45,086 nucleotides of DNA from Treponema sp. (GTDB lineage Bacteria; Spirochaetota; Spirochaetia; Treponematales; Treponemataceae), in contig JAEDED010000018.1 in NCBI GenBank assembly GCA_016293495.1, positions 1 through 45,086 on the forward strand, read 5' to 3'. Of this stretch, positions 1-7,886 are shown piece by piece. Below the pieces are notes generated by a model. It saw only the letters and a program-made list of their open reading frames with translations. It was not told the origin of the DNA and made no database searches. Position 1 is the first letter of the stretch; every line of letters begins with the position of its first letter. A program made the position numbers and the translations under genes.

Positions 1-376
1 AATCCTCTTTTGTTTTTGGCGGATTCTGAGCCATTAAGGCAAGCTGTTCATTGCTCAGGATTCCGTAAAGGGGAATTTTTGTTTTATCACCGATTTCCTT
101 TCTTGTTTTCCGCAAAAAATCATAAACAGCAAACTGACTTGGATTAAGTACATCTCTCCAGTCAATTTTTGCACTCATTGTATAACCGGATTTTGTTCCG
201 TCTATGTCCGAATATTCAACAAGAAATACCCATCCGGTGCCGCGCTCACCGTCAATCAGGCGTTTTTCAACGTTGATGATACGGTGAGATTTTAGAAAAT
301 TGTTCAGTTCTACACTGGCACTTGGTTCTGAGAATGGACTTATGAAGAATGTCATGAATTGGGTTTGCAGGGGCAT
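1..376 (-). CDS. DGR accessory protein with HRDC-type domain (partial, cut by window start)
   Basis: This is a manual translation of the minus strand from ATG 376; it stays open to base 1, giving 125 codons without a stop. The N-terminal half contains ELNNFLKSHRIINVEKRL and a GTGWVFLVEY strand. The second half contains IDWRDVLNPSQFAVYDFLR and IPLYGILSNEQLALMA, the helical HRDC pattern. This layout (short beta-rich N-terminus, then HRDC) matches the accessory protein encoded beside reverse transcriptases in many DGRs, where it stands in for or accompanies Avd. It lies downstream of an FGE-fold variable protein on the same strand, so the template repeat and reverse transcriptase are expected just left of base 1. 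An internal Met at codon 8 is an alternative start. The family call is from remembered resemblance, not a search. Confidence 0.72.
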   Translation of the reverse strand, partial: MPLQTQFMTFFISPFSEPSASVELNNFLKSHRIINVEKRLIDGERGTGWVFLVEYSDIDGTKSGYTMSAKIDWRDVLNPSQFAVYDFLRKTRKEIGDKTKIPLYGILSNEQLALMAQNPPKTKED

Positions 377-395
377 AAACTATTACCTTGTTCGA

Positions 396-1229
396 TTATT
401 TTTTTATATATAAAGAAGACTTATAAATTTTACATTTTAATCCTCTATCTATTAAATCTTTTTTTATATTTTGGAATTCCAAATTTAATAAACGATTGTA
501 TATTCTTTTTCTAGAATCATCATATGAAAATGGTAATATTGGAGAAACTGTAATACCACTGACCAAATTTTCATCATAAGAAAAATTATTTACATCTAAA
601 AAATCCCTTTCCTCATTTTCATCAACTATAAATATTCTTATTTCATTCTCAAAAGAAAAAGAAGATCTTTTCAAACACATAAGACTTAAATAATGCTCTA
701 TTGAAAAATCTTTAGGAAAAAAAATATCATTTCCTAGTTCGCCCTCTTTATCAAGTTTATCGATCTCTTTTTTCGTAAAAGAATAAATAGCATTTCCGAT
801 ATAAACTTTCTTTTTTTCTCTTTTTGCAAATTCATTTAATCTTGACAAAAATTCATCAAGATTAAAATAAAGTTTTGCACATTTTGAATTATCATTAGCT
901 GAATACATTTTCCACGCAGCGGCTTCGTTTTCAATTTTCTTATGAGTTACACATAAGCAAAATATCTTTTTGCCTTTTAATTTTTCATACTTCTGATTTA
1001 TAGCAAGAAATTTCGATTCATAAGGATCTTCCCAAACAGCAGGCGAAACAAACACCATTTTTTGATTTTTCATGTATTCATAAAATCTTTTCAAAGGCAT
1101 ATATCTGTAAACAATTTTATTCTTTTTTGGATCATATCCATTAAGATTGTAAATATATTTATAATCTTCATGTTGCACACAAGATACTTCACTAAAAATA
1201 TATTTCCGTACTAATTTATAATTTTCCAT
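396..1229 (-). CDS. DUF2971 family protein
   Basis: A 277-residue protein of unknown biochemical function. The N-terminal third has the DUF2971 hallmark: a YRYMPLKRF segment, then MVFVSPAVWEDPYES, then KIFCLCVTHK with the expected aromatic, WxDPxE and strand pattern. No signal peptide or membrane segment is seen. It lies between the broken gene at 1216-1832 and the HRDC gene, all on the minus strand, so it is probably co-transcribed with the DGR cassette. The start ATG overlaps the tail of the broken upstream gene, as expected for translational coupling, and an AGGTG-like ribosome site precedes it. DUF2971 proteins are common cargo of defence and mobile islands. A role in diversification is not known; it could simply be a passenger. 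Confidence 0.7.
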   Translation of the reverse strand: MENYKLVRKYIFSEVSCVQHEDYKYIYNLNGYDPKKNKIVYRYMPLKRFYEYMKNQKMVFVSPAVWEDPYESKFLAINQKYEKLKGKKIFCLCVTHKKIENEAAAWKMYSANDNSKCAKLYFNLDEFLSRLNEFAKREKKKVYIGNAIYSFTKKEIDKLDKEGELGNDIFFPKDFSIEHYLSLMCLKRSSFSFENEIRIFIVDENEERDFLDVNNFSYDENLVSGITVSPILPFSYDDSRKRIYNRLLNLEFQNIKKDLIDRGLKCKIYKSSLYIKK

Positions 1230-1832
1230 TGTTTATCACCTTTTTCCTGTTCTTCAAATTTTTCATTATTAATTCATATTTTCCATTTAAAACTTGATCA
1301 CTTATATAAGAGTTAATTTTTTTTTGCATATTGGCTTTAATTGGAGGTAAATACACAGAAGAATTTTTAACCAATTTATCCACAAACAATTTTCATGCAT
1401 TTTTAGATATTCCAATTTGTTGTTTTCTAGTTTTCTTTTACAACTTTCCAATAAACAAATACCAATCTGTTCTAGTTTTTCATCCTGTCTTTTATCTAAA
1501 TCCATTGTTCCTTCAATAAAGGAACCAAGCATAACTAATTTAGCGACGGCATATGATATGAATTTTGTTATTGCTTCAATTTGTTTTATAAAATTATTTT
1601 CAAGCAATGGAATACTAATATCCATAATACCGTCTCTATACATTACATTAGTATTATTATGAAACATCTTTTTTTCTTTTTCTGAAAATTCCTTAATCTC
1701 ATTTATATCTTTCCAAGACATAAAATCATTTATCTTTTTTTCGGTAGTAAAAGCATTAAGATATTCAATATTTTTTTCGTCCTCTTTTTTTTAATCAATT
1801 ATTTTTAATTGAATATATAACGTGTTTTTCAT
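1216..1832 (-). pseudogene. broken gene of unknown function inside the DGR cassette
   Basis: The upstream ATG (1832-1830) has a good ribosome site (AGGAG at 1841-1845). Its reading frame meets one TAA after 13 codons, then reopens in the same frame as KKEDEKNIEYLNAFTTEKK and runs on through the 139-codon stretch that begins at 1721. Near 1390 the frame ends with an unlikely tail. The neighbouring frame instead continues as VDKLVKNSSVYLPPIKANMQ and ends at a TAA overlapping the start of the DUF2971 gene. The simplest reading is one gene of about 200 codons with a nonsense codon and a frameshift. No family is recognised; the product would be soluble and charged, with a possible amphipathic helix in the middle. 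Sequencing error could explain either lesion. Confidence 0.5.
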
Positions 1833-1868
1833 AATTATTTCTCCTAATATTCTTCTCTCTCTCCGCCC

Positions 1869-1919
1869 ACAGCAGTACTGCCCATTTCGGCTTACCGCCT
1901 TCATGTGCCGTACTGCTGT
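1869..1919 (-). promoter_or_regulatory. hairpin just downstream of the DGR variable region
   Basis: Perfect 10-bp arms (ACAGCAGTAC, 1869-1878, and GTACTGCTGT, 1910-1919) enclose a partly self-pairing interior with a CGG/CCG mini-stem. It begins 17 bases past the stop codon of the variable protein. DGRs such as that of Bordetella phage BPP-1 carry a hairpin or cruciform just after the IMH sequence that aids homing; position and strand fit that role. There is no T-run, so it is not a standard terminator. Confidence 0.6.
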
Positions 1920-1935
1920 AGGCTACGCTCGCCTG

Positions 1936-4692
1936 CTAGTTAGAAAGGGAGCGGACAATACGGAAACCAAGATCGTCGTCGCGGCTGCTGGCGCTGTAGT
2001 AGACCTTGCTGTCCACCTTGCAGTGGATGCCGTAGGTGCACCAGGCGCCGCCGAAGTTTTGGCGGTCGCGGTCATCGTACGGGCTGACATCCCAACACAA
2101 CTCCCAAACGTTACCGCTCATATCATACAAACCGTACCCGTTTGCCTTTTTCTGTGCTACAGGATGAGTCGTTCGGCCGCTGTTATCGCTACACCAAGCA
2201 ACTTCATCTATATCATTACTTCCTGAATAGGTAAAATTCTGACCTCCTTTTGCGGCATACTTCCATTCAAAAACGAATGGAAGACGGAAGCCATCAGCAT
2301 TTATTTTCTGCTCTACATATCCCCTGATTACATCTCCTTTGTGCGGTGTGTAATTCCATGTTGTCACATCTGTTTTTCCATCAACTTCATATACAGGTGT
2401 AAAACCAAGCTTTTCACTAAGTTTATTACAGAAATAAATTGCATCATACCAGCTTACTGTATCTACAGGATTATAATCTCCTTTTAATTTACTTGGATTA
2501 CTTCCCATAATTGCTGTATACAATTTCTGCGTTACTTCGGTATTAAGCATTTGAAAATCATAATCTGGAATATCCACCATTTTTATTCCCATAGAATCAA
2601 ACACTTTTGCAAGTTCAAACTGGTTTTTCTCAGCTGCAACTATCCCAACAATCTCACGCAAATCCTGTTCCGGCTGCATCGTCTGGTCTTTTACAGCATT
2701 AAGAGCACTGTTCTGCGTAATTTTTCCGCTTACGGTGTTTATTACGCGGATTTTTGAAAAATTGAACTTGTACTGACTTGGCTTGTTGTCTGCTTGTGCC
2801 GTTAAGTTGTAGTCAATTTCAAAGTAGATGATTGGGGCGCCGCGCACTAAAAGGGAGTTGTACATATCTACGTTGTTCGTGTACTCTTCAATTACGGCAT
2901 CATCCATTTCTGTTGCCATGTCAGGGGCTTTTTTTCCGCTCAAGGCTTCGTACTTTACGATAAAGTTATCTGTGTAGACAAGGATTCCGTCTGAATAAAG
3001 GCTAAGGTATGCGTTCCAGCCGTCCTTGCTTCCTTCGTATTTTCCAAAGCTTACTTTAAGTTCTTCTCCCATAGAAGATACTGTGCGAACTGCACTAAGT
3101 GCTTTCTGGTCTGCACGGATTTCTGCAAGGAGTGCGTTCTGCTGTGCCATCGTAGACTGTTTTACGCTTTCGCAGTCGGAAAAAAACTTGTTCGTTAAGT
3201 CTTCATAGCTTTTTATAATCTGCCTTTCGCGGCGTTCAAGTGCCTGTGCCGTCGGTTTTCCGTCGCTTCCAAGTTCTACGGTTGAATATGACTTATTGCG
3301 TATTCGTTCTTCTTCGCTCTGGCGGTCTTTTACAAGCTGGTCGTAAAGTTCCCGGCTCCGGCTTTCTACGCTCTGGCGGATTTCTACAAGTGCTTTTTTC
3401 TTTGATTCAAGAATGTTTATCTGACCCAAAACGCCCTGTTTTTCCAACTTAAGCTTGCGGACTTCTGCTGCTTTTGCAGCAGCGTCTTTTGCCATCTGGT
3501 CACGCTGGGTTTTTAATGCAATGGAACGTTCTGCTTCAAGCTTTGCATCTTCATCTGCACGTGCTTTCTGTGCTTTAAGATCTTCCTGACGCTTACGTTC
3601 TGCATTCTGTTTTTCTACAAGTAAAGCTTTTTCTGCTTCTATTCTGTTTTTGTTCTGGATGGCATTGATGTCGTTTGATGTCATGAGTCTTGAAAGTTCT
3701 GCATCATAGTCTGCCATCTGTTTTTTAAACTGTGCTTCATTCTGTTTTGCAAGGGCTAGCTGATCATCTACGCTAAAACCTGCTGAACCACTTGCAAGTA
3801 AATTTTTGTTTAAATCTGAAATTTTGATTCCAAGTTTATTTCCAATAGCAAGTGTTAATTCATCCACAGCTCCTGTCGTACCATAAAGATATTCAGCTTT
3901 TGAGTATTCTTTACTTATGGCACTTGCAAGTTGTTCTCCTGTTGTAAGGTCTGTAAAATCAACGCTTACTGTATATCCATTTTTTGTTCTTCGTATCTTT
4001 GTAAAAAGAGCAAATTTTGCTGTAGTGATTTTTCCTAGTTCAATTGATGTCGATTCGTCGCGGGCTGCATTTTCGCTTTCTGCTTGTAGTTTTTTAAGAG
4101 CTGCTTCTGATTTTGAATCAACTACAGTTTTCATTCCAAGATATGCCTGGAGGTTACTTTTAAACTTATCCTGCACTTGACCCGGAAGCCATGCAGCATC
4201 AGCCTTTGAAAGGTTTTCCATTTCCTGATTTACTACCTGAACTGGAACTATTGTAAGATTTGCCTGGCGTTCACGCTCCCATTTTTCTCTAGCTTCCTGT
4301 GCACGTTTTTTTTCTTCCAAAACTAATCGCTCTTCATATTGTGCAATTGTTTCAATACCTTCAATATTTGTAATTGAATAAATTTTTGAAGATAAATCTT
4401 TTACTTCAAATGTTACTGAAAGTTTTTTGTTTGCAAACTTTATTCGTTCGTAGATATTTGTCATATCCATTCCAGATACGATTTTAATCTTATTTTTTGC
4501 AAAAACTGGAAGTGTCACCGTTCCACTTTCAGAAACTCTCATTAAAGATAAATCGAGTTCACTGACAAATATTGCAGTTTCATTTTTATTTTTTTCAAGT
4601 GTTTTCCCAAGATTCTTTTCCGCTACTACTTTCTGTGCGAAAAGAGAACATGAAAATAATAATGAAAAAATCAATGTTATAAATCGCTTCAT
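1936..4692 (-). CDS. DGR target: exported coiled-coil protein with C-terminal FGE/CLec-fold variable domain
   Basis: 918 residues. Residues 1-20 are a signal peptide ending in LFA-Q; an upstream Cys makes a lipoprotein conceivable. Residues 140-290 resemble the CsgG/LpoB-type periplasmic fold (TIVPVQVVNQ, then KFALFTKIRRTKNGYTVSV). About 310-530 is charged, Ala/Glu/Lys-rich coiled coil. About 705-918 is an FGE-sulfatase domain (NPVDTVSWYDAIYFCNKLS, GFRLPFVFEWKYAAKGG, GYGLYDMSGNVWELCWD, then LGFRIVRS). The terminal part carries the variable region. T. denticola TvpA is the known precedent for a DGR-diversified FGE-fold surface protein. The start overlaps the preceding gene by 4 bp. The coiled coil and CsgG-like part would anchor and display the variable tip in the periplasm or at the surface; that is inference. 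Confidence 0.85.
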   Translation of the reverse strand: MKRFITLIFSLLFSCSLFAQKVVAEKNLGKTLEKNKNETAIFVSELDLSLMRVSESGTVTLPVFAKNKIKIVSGMDMTNIYERIKFANKKLSVTFEVKDLSSKIYSITNIEGIETIAQYEERLVLEEKKRAQEAREKWERERQANLTIVPVQVVNQEMENLSKADAAWLPGQVQDKFKSNLQAYLGMKTVVDSKSEAALKKLQAESENAARDESTSIELGKITTAKFALFTKIRRTKNGYTVSVDFTDLTTGEQLASAISKEYSKAEYLYGTTGAVDELTLAIGNKLGIKISDLNKNLLASGSAGFSVDDQLALAKQNEAQFKKQMADYDAELSRLMTSNDINAIQNKNRIEAEKALLVEKQNAERKRQEDLKAQKARADEDAKLEAERSIALKTQRDQMAKDAAAKAAEVRKLKLEKQGVLGQINILESKKKALVEIRQSVESRSRELYDQLVKDRQSEEERIRNKSYSTVELGSDGKPTAQALERRERQIIKSYEDLTNKFFSDCESVKQSTMAQQNALLAEIRADQKALSAVRTVSSMGEELKVSFGKYEGSKDGWNAYLSLYSDGILVYTDNFIVKYEALSGKKAPDMATEMDDAVIEEYTNNVDMYNSLLVRGAPIIYFEIDYNLTAQADNKPSQYKFNFSKIRVINTVSGKITQNSALNAVKDQTMQPEQDLREIVGIVAAEKNQFELAKVFDSMGIKMVDIPDYDFQMLNTEVTQKLYTAIMGSNPSKLKGDYNPVDTVSWYDAIYFCNKLSEKLGFTPVYEVDGKTDVTTWNYTPHKGDVIRGYVEQKINADGFRLPFVFEWKYAAKGGQNFTYSGSNDIDEVAWCSDNSGRTTHPVAQKKANGYGLYDMSGNVWELCWDVSPYDDRDRQNFGGAWCTYGIHCKVDSKVYYSASSRDDDLGFRIVRSLSN
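1972..2076 (-). repeat. DGR variable region (VR) of the target gene
   Basis: Covers roughly residues 873-907. By hand count, 28 of the 33 codons for residues 874-906 end in C and the stretch is visibly GC-rich, unlike the A/T-ending codons on either side. Residues 885-891 (C,T,Y,G,I,H,C) are all C-ending codons differing only in the first two bases, the pattern expected when AAC codons of a template repeat undergo adenine mutagenesis. The stretch sits at the ligand-binding face of an FGE fold and is followed by the conserved LGFRIVRS. Exact borders need the template repeat, which is not in this window. Confidence 0.7.
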
Positions 4693-5444
4693 TTTTTCGT
4701 TTCTTTAAATTTTTTATTTAGTTTATTTGTATGCACATAACTTTTAATCAAAGCAACTGCTTTTTTTAGAACTGGTGATAAACCACTTATACCAGGAATT
4801 GCACTTAATACCGAGAATAACATCTCTTCACTTAAAGATATTCCTTCTTTCTTTAATTGCTTAGAAAATGGTTCTGTCGTTAAGAAATCAATACCATCAT
4901 TCTCTTTTTTAAGGTTTTCTTGAATAATAGTTTTCATTTCATCAATTTTATTTTCACCTGCAATTAAACATATCAGATCCAAAAACTCACTTGGACTTAA
5001 AATCATAATCTTTGAGTTAAAAGACGAATCTACAAATCCTCCCAATAAATCAACCGCATGTTTTACTTCAATATACAAATTCGGATCCTGTATTTGTATT
5101 TTAATTTTTCCTTTTTCAAACACTGCATTTTTGAGATGTCTACAAAAGGCCTCCTGCCAATTGTATTTTCTCGGATACTTTAATTGTTTACGAATTTTAA
5201 GATTATTAATCTTTGATTCTGGCAACCCCAATTGTTTTGATAACTCATAATTACTGTAGTTATCATCTTCTGTTTCATTTGCATCTATTACCCGGTCTAT
5301 ATAAATTGAAAACAATAAGGTTTCAAAATCTGACTTGCCCATTGTCCCAAAATTACCTTCGTAATATTCGTCTGCAATTTTATCAAAGGCTTCTATTTTT
5401 GCTTTGTCATCAAAAAATTGTTTAAATTTTTTTGTATATTGCAT
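4689..5444 (-). CDS. conserved hypothetical protein in the DGR operon
   Basis: A 251-residue soluble protein with no signal peptide. I do not recognise a family. The N-terminal half is helical and acidic (a DANETEDDNYSNYELSKQLG segment looks like a helix-turn-helix or small helical bundle). The C-terminal half has alternating hydrophobic helices ending in a Lys-rich tail (about 225-251). AGGGG lies 5 nt before the ATG. It begins 7 nt after the upstream gene stops and overlaps the DGR target by 4 bp (ATGA), so it is translationally coupled to the variable protein. It may be a cytoplasmic partner or chaperone for the exported products; this is a guess from context. Confidence 0.6.
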   Translation of the reverse strand: MQYTKKFKQFFDDKAKIEAFDKIADEYYEGNFGTMGKSDFETLLFSIYIDRVIDANETEDDNYSNYELSKQLGLPESKINNLKIRKQLKYPRKYNWQEAFCRHLKNAVFEKGKIKIQIQDPNLYIEVKHAVDLLGGFVDSSFNSKIMILSPSEFLDLICLIAGENKIDEMKTIIQENLKKENDGIDFLTTEPFSKQLKKEGISLSEEMLFSVLSAIPGISGLSPVLKKAVALIKSYVHTNKLNKKFKETKK

Positions 5445-5451
5445 TTTTCCC

Positions 5452-6336
5452 CTACATCAAATAACTAGCCAGATCCTCAGCTTCTTCAACTGCAGCTTTT
5501 GTCTGTGCTTCCTGGGCATCAAGCTTTTTACCTTCGAGTCGGGCCTTTGCTGTTTCTGCATTGCTTACAGCTGCTTCTGCATTTGCTTTTGCTCTTTCAG
5601 TTTCGAGGCGGGCCATCTGAGCTTTATACAAAGCTTCTTCTTCTGCCTGTTTTTTTGCATCTTTTTTATCTGCGTCTTCTTTCATTTCGCTAAAGAGTGC
5701 TCCAACTTTTTTCTTTGTTTCTGAAGTTAAGTCTGCTCCGCCCATTAAGTCCATAAGATATTTTTTACAGATGTTATCCCATGTTGTTTTATCCATTGAA
5801 TAAACTGTGTAATAAATATATTTTTCTTCAATTATTTTTTTACCTTTTGCATCTTTTGTAGTTGTGCGGACTTTCTGCCAGAAGCTTGCTTCTTCTCTTA
5901 AGCCTGCCATTTCTGCTTTTGTTTCACTTGCTGCAACAAACAATGCTTCAAGCTGACCTTCATCATTTAACCCCTGACCAACTCTTCCGATTACTTTCTG
6001 ATTCAATTCTGCCGCTTGTGCATATGCAAAACCAGAACGGCTTAAAGCCTGAGCTGTTGCTTCTGTCTTTCCGGTTGCCATGCTTACTTTTACGATTCTT
6101 GAATTATCCATATCCCATTCTTTTTTGAATGTAGAAGCATTGCCACGACGAAGATTTTTGAGCCATGTTGGAGCACTTACTTCTCCCAATGCTCTGTCTG
6201 TCCAGTCAATTACTGTCGCATTGTCTGCATTCCTTTTTACCTTTACTCCAAGTGTTCTGTCTTTTGCAAACATACTTGCTGCCATGCTTAGAATTACAAT
6301 TAATCCTGTAAAAATTTTTTTGTTAATTTTTTTCAT
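5452..6336 (-). CDS. exported hypothetical protein with coiled-coil tail
   Basis: 294 residues with a clear signal peptide (MKKINKKIFTGLIVILSMAA, cleavage near SMFA-KD). The mature N-terminal part (about 25-200) is mixed and contains a WLKNLRRGN segment, an Ala-rich YAQAAELNQKVIGRVG segment and IYYTVYSMDKTTWDN, reminiscent of exported LPP20-type helper domains. Residues 205-294 are nearly pure Ala/Glu/Lys coiled coil, similar in style to the coiled coil of the DGR target two genes downstream. A strong GGAGG ribosome site precedes the ATG. It is sandwiched in the operon 7360-1936. It probably acts in the periplasm with the LPP20-like protein and the variable protein; no specific function can be assigned. 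Confidence 0.6.
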   Translation of the reverse strand: MKKINKKIFTGLIVILSMAASMFAKDRTLGVKVKRNADNATVIDWTDRALGEVSAPTWLKNLRRGNASTFKKEWDMDNSRIVKVSMATGKTEATAQALSRSGFAYAQAAELNQKVIGRVGQGLNDEGQLEALFVAASETKAEMAGLREEASFWQKVRTTTKDAKGKKIIEEKYIYYTVYSMDKTTWDNICKKYLMDLMGGADLTSETKKKVGALFSEMKEDADKKDAKKQAEEEALYKAQMARLETERAKANAEAAVSNAETAKARLEGKKLDAQEAQTKAAVEEAEDLASYLM

Positions 6337-6358
6337 CTTAATTTACCTCCGATGATGT

Positions 6359-7360
6359 TTATAAACTAAAGCTTCCGTTGAATTTTTCGTTCAAGGCACT
6401 TTTTAATTCCTCTGTTAATTTTGGATATGATTTTTTCTGTGCACTTTCGATTGTGTAACCGATTGATTTTTCGTCTGAAGTTACTTCATACGAGAAAACT
6501 GTCTTTGCTTTTTTGCTTGAGATTTTTATGTTTACTGAAGGTTTGATTGAAATAGGGTCAGAACCTGATTCATTGTTATCTACGAGTACCTCTGCAACAT
6601 AACTTGCTTCTGCATTTGTTTTTGCAACGGTAAATCCTGCATCTGTCAGAACTGTAGAAACTGCCGTTGAAATCATTCTGTTATAATCGGAATTAATACT
6701 GATATAAATAGAACAGTTCTGTTTTGCTTCTTCAAAGATTACAGGAATGTTTGAAATATCATCCCGTTCTTTCTGGTACTGTGCTTCTTCTGACGGATTT
6801 ATAATTCTTCCATATTCAAGCTTCTGTAAAAGTTCAGTTCCTAATGCCCAGACTTTTTTGCACATTCCAAGTTTTGTAAAATAATCTGCTTCGTTTTTAA
6901 GATTTTTATAAAGCCCTGAAAAGCTGTTTTTCTTTATATCAATTTGAGGCTTGTACTGCTGCCATGCTTCATCACGGTTCATATAGACAACGCAGTACCA
7001 TTTTTTTTCTGACTTTACATAAAACGGCTCTGTGTATTCCAGGCCGAAAAATTCAACCTGTGACTGAACATTCACTTCATCTACGACCACCGTTTTTTCG
7101 TCAATGGAATCATTTGTCGTTACCGAACTGAGCGTTGTAGAAAGATTTGCATTTACATTTGACTGAAAATATCTTGAAAGTGCTCCTGTGGCATCTGTTT
7201 TTGCCTTTTCAGCACTGTCACCGCTTCCCCTTTGTGCAAGATATTCTGTGTTTGGAAAAACTTTACGGTAATTTTGAACCCAATCCGGCATGACTTGAGG
7301 TTTGGCATATAATCCGAAACTTAAAACAGATAATACAACTGATAAAAAAGTTTTTTTCAA
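6359..7360 (-). CDS. LPP20-like exported protein
   Basis: 333 residues from a TTG start at 7360, chosen because GAGGAG lies at 7371-7376 (10 nt upstream) and the product then opens with a clean signal peptide (KKTFLSVVLSVLSFGLYA). A longer ATG-initiated version (7396) would add 12 residues before it with no ribosome site. After the signal, PDWVQNYRKVFPNTEYLAQR, GSGDS and ALSRYF follow the LPP20-family pattern (P-x-W, then G-x-G/A and repeated Ala helices), seen in exported spirochaete and Helicobacter proteins. The C-terminal 120 residues form a second alpha/beta domain with SYVAEVLVD and VNIKISSK strands, resembling CsgG-companion domains. It is the first gene of the DGR-target operon and is divergent from the Cro/CI-type regulator. 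Confidence 0.6.
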   Translation of the reverse strand: MKKTFLSVVLSVLSFGLYAKPQVMPDWVQNYRKVFPNTEYLAQRGSGDSAEKAKTDATGALSRYFQSNVNANLSTTLSSVTTNDSIDEKTVVVDEVNVQSQVEFFGLEYTEPFYVKSEKKWYCVVYMNRDEAWQQYKPQIDIKKNSFSGLYKNLKNEADYFTKLGMCKKVWALGTELLQKLEYGRIINPSEEAQYQKERDDISNIPVIFEEAKQNCSIYISINSDYNRMISTAVSTVLTDAGFTVAKTNAEASYVAEVLVDNNESGSDPISIKPSVNIKISSKKAKTVFSYEVTSDEKSIGYTIESAQKKSYPKLTEELKSALNEKFNGSFSL

Positions 7361-7402
7361 TGTAAAAACTCTCCTCACATAGTAGAAATTTAACAACTTT
7401 TT

Positions 7403-7431
7403 TATTTAGTAGTAATATTTTACTACATCAA
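7403..7431 (-). promoter_or_regulatory. possible operon promoter with inverted-repeat operator
   Basis: On the minus strand TTGATG (7431-7426), 17 nt, then TAAATA (7408-7403) is a plausible -35/-10 pair. The spacer is filled by an inverted repeat GTAGTAA-tatt-TTACTAC (7409-7426). The half-site ATTTTACTA recurs just before the divergent regulator gene (around 7477-7487). The layout fits repression of the operon and self-control by the XRE-type protein at 7497. Confidence 0.4.
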
Positions 7432-7496
7432 ACTTTAATTAGCAAATTCTTTCTAACTACACCAAGTTATTGATAAAATTTTACTATTATGGAGAT

Positions 7497-7841
7497 ATGA
7501 GTTTCAGAGATAATTTAAAAGAGGCTATGTTCATTGCCAATATTACAACTAAAGAGTTAGCAGCAAAGACTGGCATAAAAGAAGGCACTATAAGTAATTA
7601 TCTTAAGAATAAAGGTTCGCTGCCAAATATAAAGGCTGGTACTGATCTTGCAAACGCATTGAATGTAAGTGTAAATTTTCTGGTTTATGGATACGATGAG
7701 GATAAAGCGAAAAATTCAACTAATACTTCAAACTCAAAGTATTTAAAATATTCGAAAACGGTAAGTCAATTAGATTCCCTTTCTAAAGAATTTCAAACCG
7801 CAGTAATTTTAATGGTAGAAACACTTTCGAAAAACAGTTGA
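7497..7841 (+). CDS. XRE (Cro/CI) family HTH regulator
   Basis: 114 residues from ATG 7497; a TTG at 7470 would add nine residues of unlikely character. Residues 1-65 form a lambda-repressor-like HTH: a TTKELAAKTGIKEGTISNYL helix-turn-helix followed by PNIKAGTDLANALNVSVNFL. The remaining 45 residues are a short helical tail, probably for dimerisation. GGAG lies only a few bases before the ATG, so the start is not certain. It is divergent from the exported-protein/DGR operon, and the gap holds an inverted repeat with half-sites near both genes. It is therefore likely the local regulator; it resembles phage and mobile-element repressors, and what it senses is unknown. Confidence 0.85.
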   Translation: MSFRDNLKEAMFIANITTKELAAKTGIKEGTISNYLKNKGSLPNIKAGTDLANALNVSVNFLVYGYDEDKAKNSTNTSNSKYLKYSKTVSQLDSLSKEFQTAVILMVETLSKNS

Positions 7842-7886
7842 TATACCTCTGAAAATAAGATAATAATCTTAGTCAGGTTAGTCAAG

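Noticed and set aside
1822..2226. A 134-codon plus-strand ORF over the variable region
   Set aside because: It is antisense to the FGE domain; its Ala/Val-rich product comes from the GC-rich variable region, not a gene.
1..7400. Template repeat of the DGR inside the window
   Set aside because: I looked for an A-rich near-copy of the variable region on both strands in the gaps; none was found, so it is assumed to lie left of base 1.
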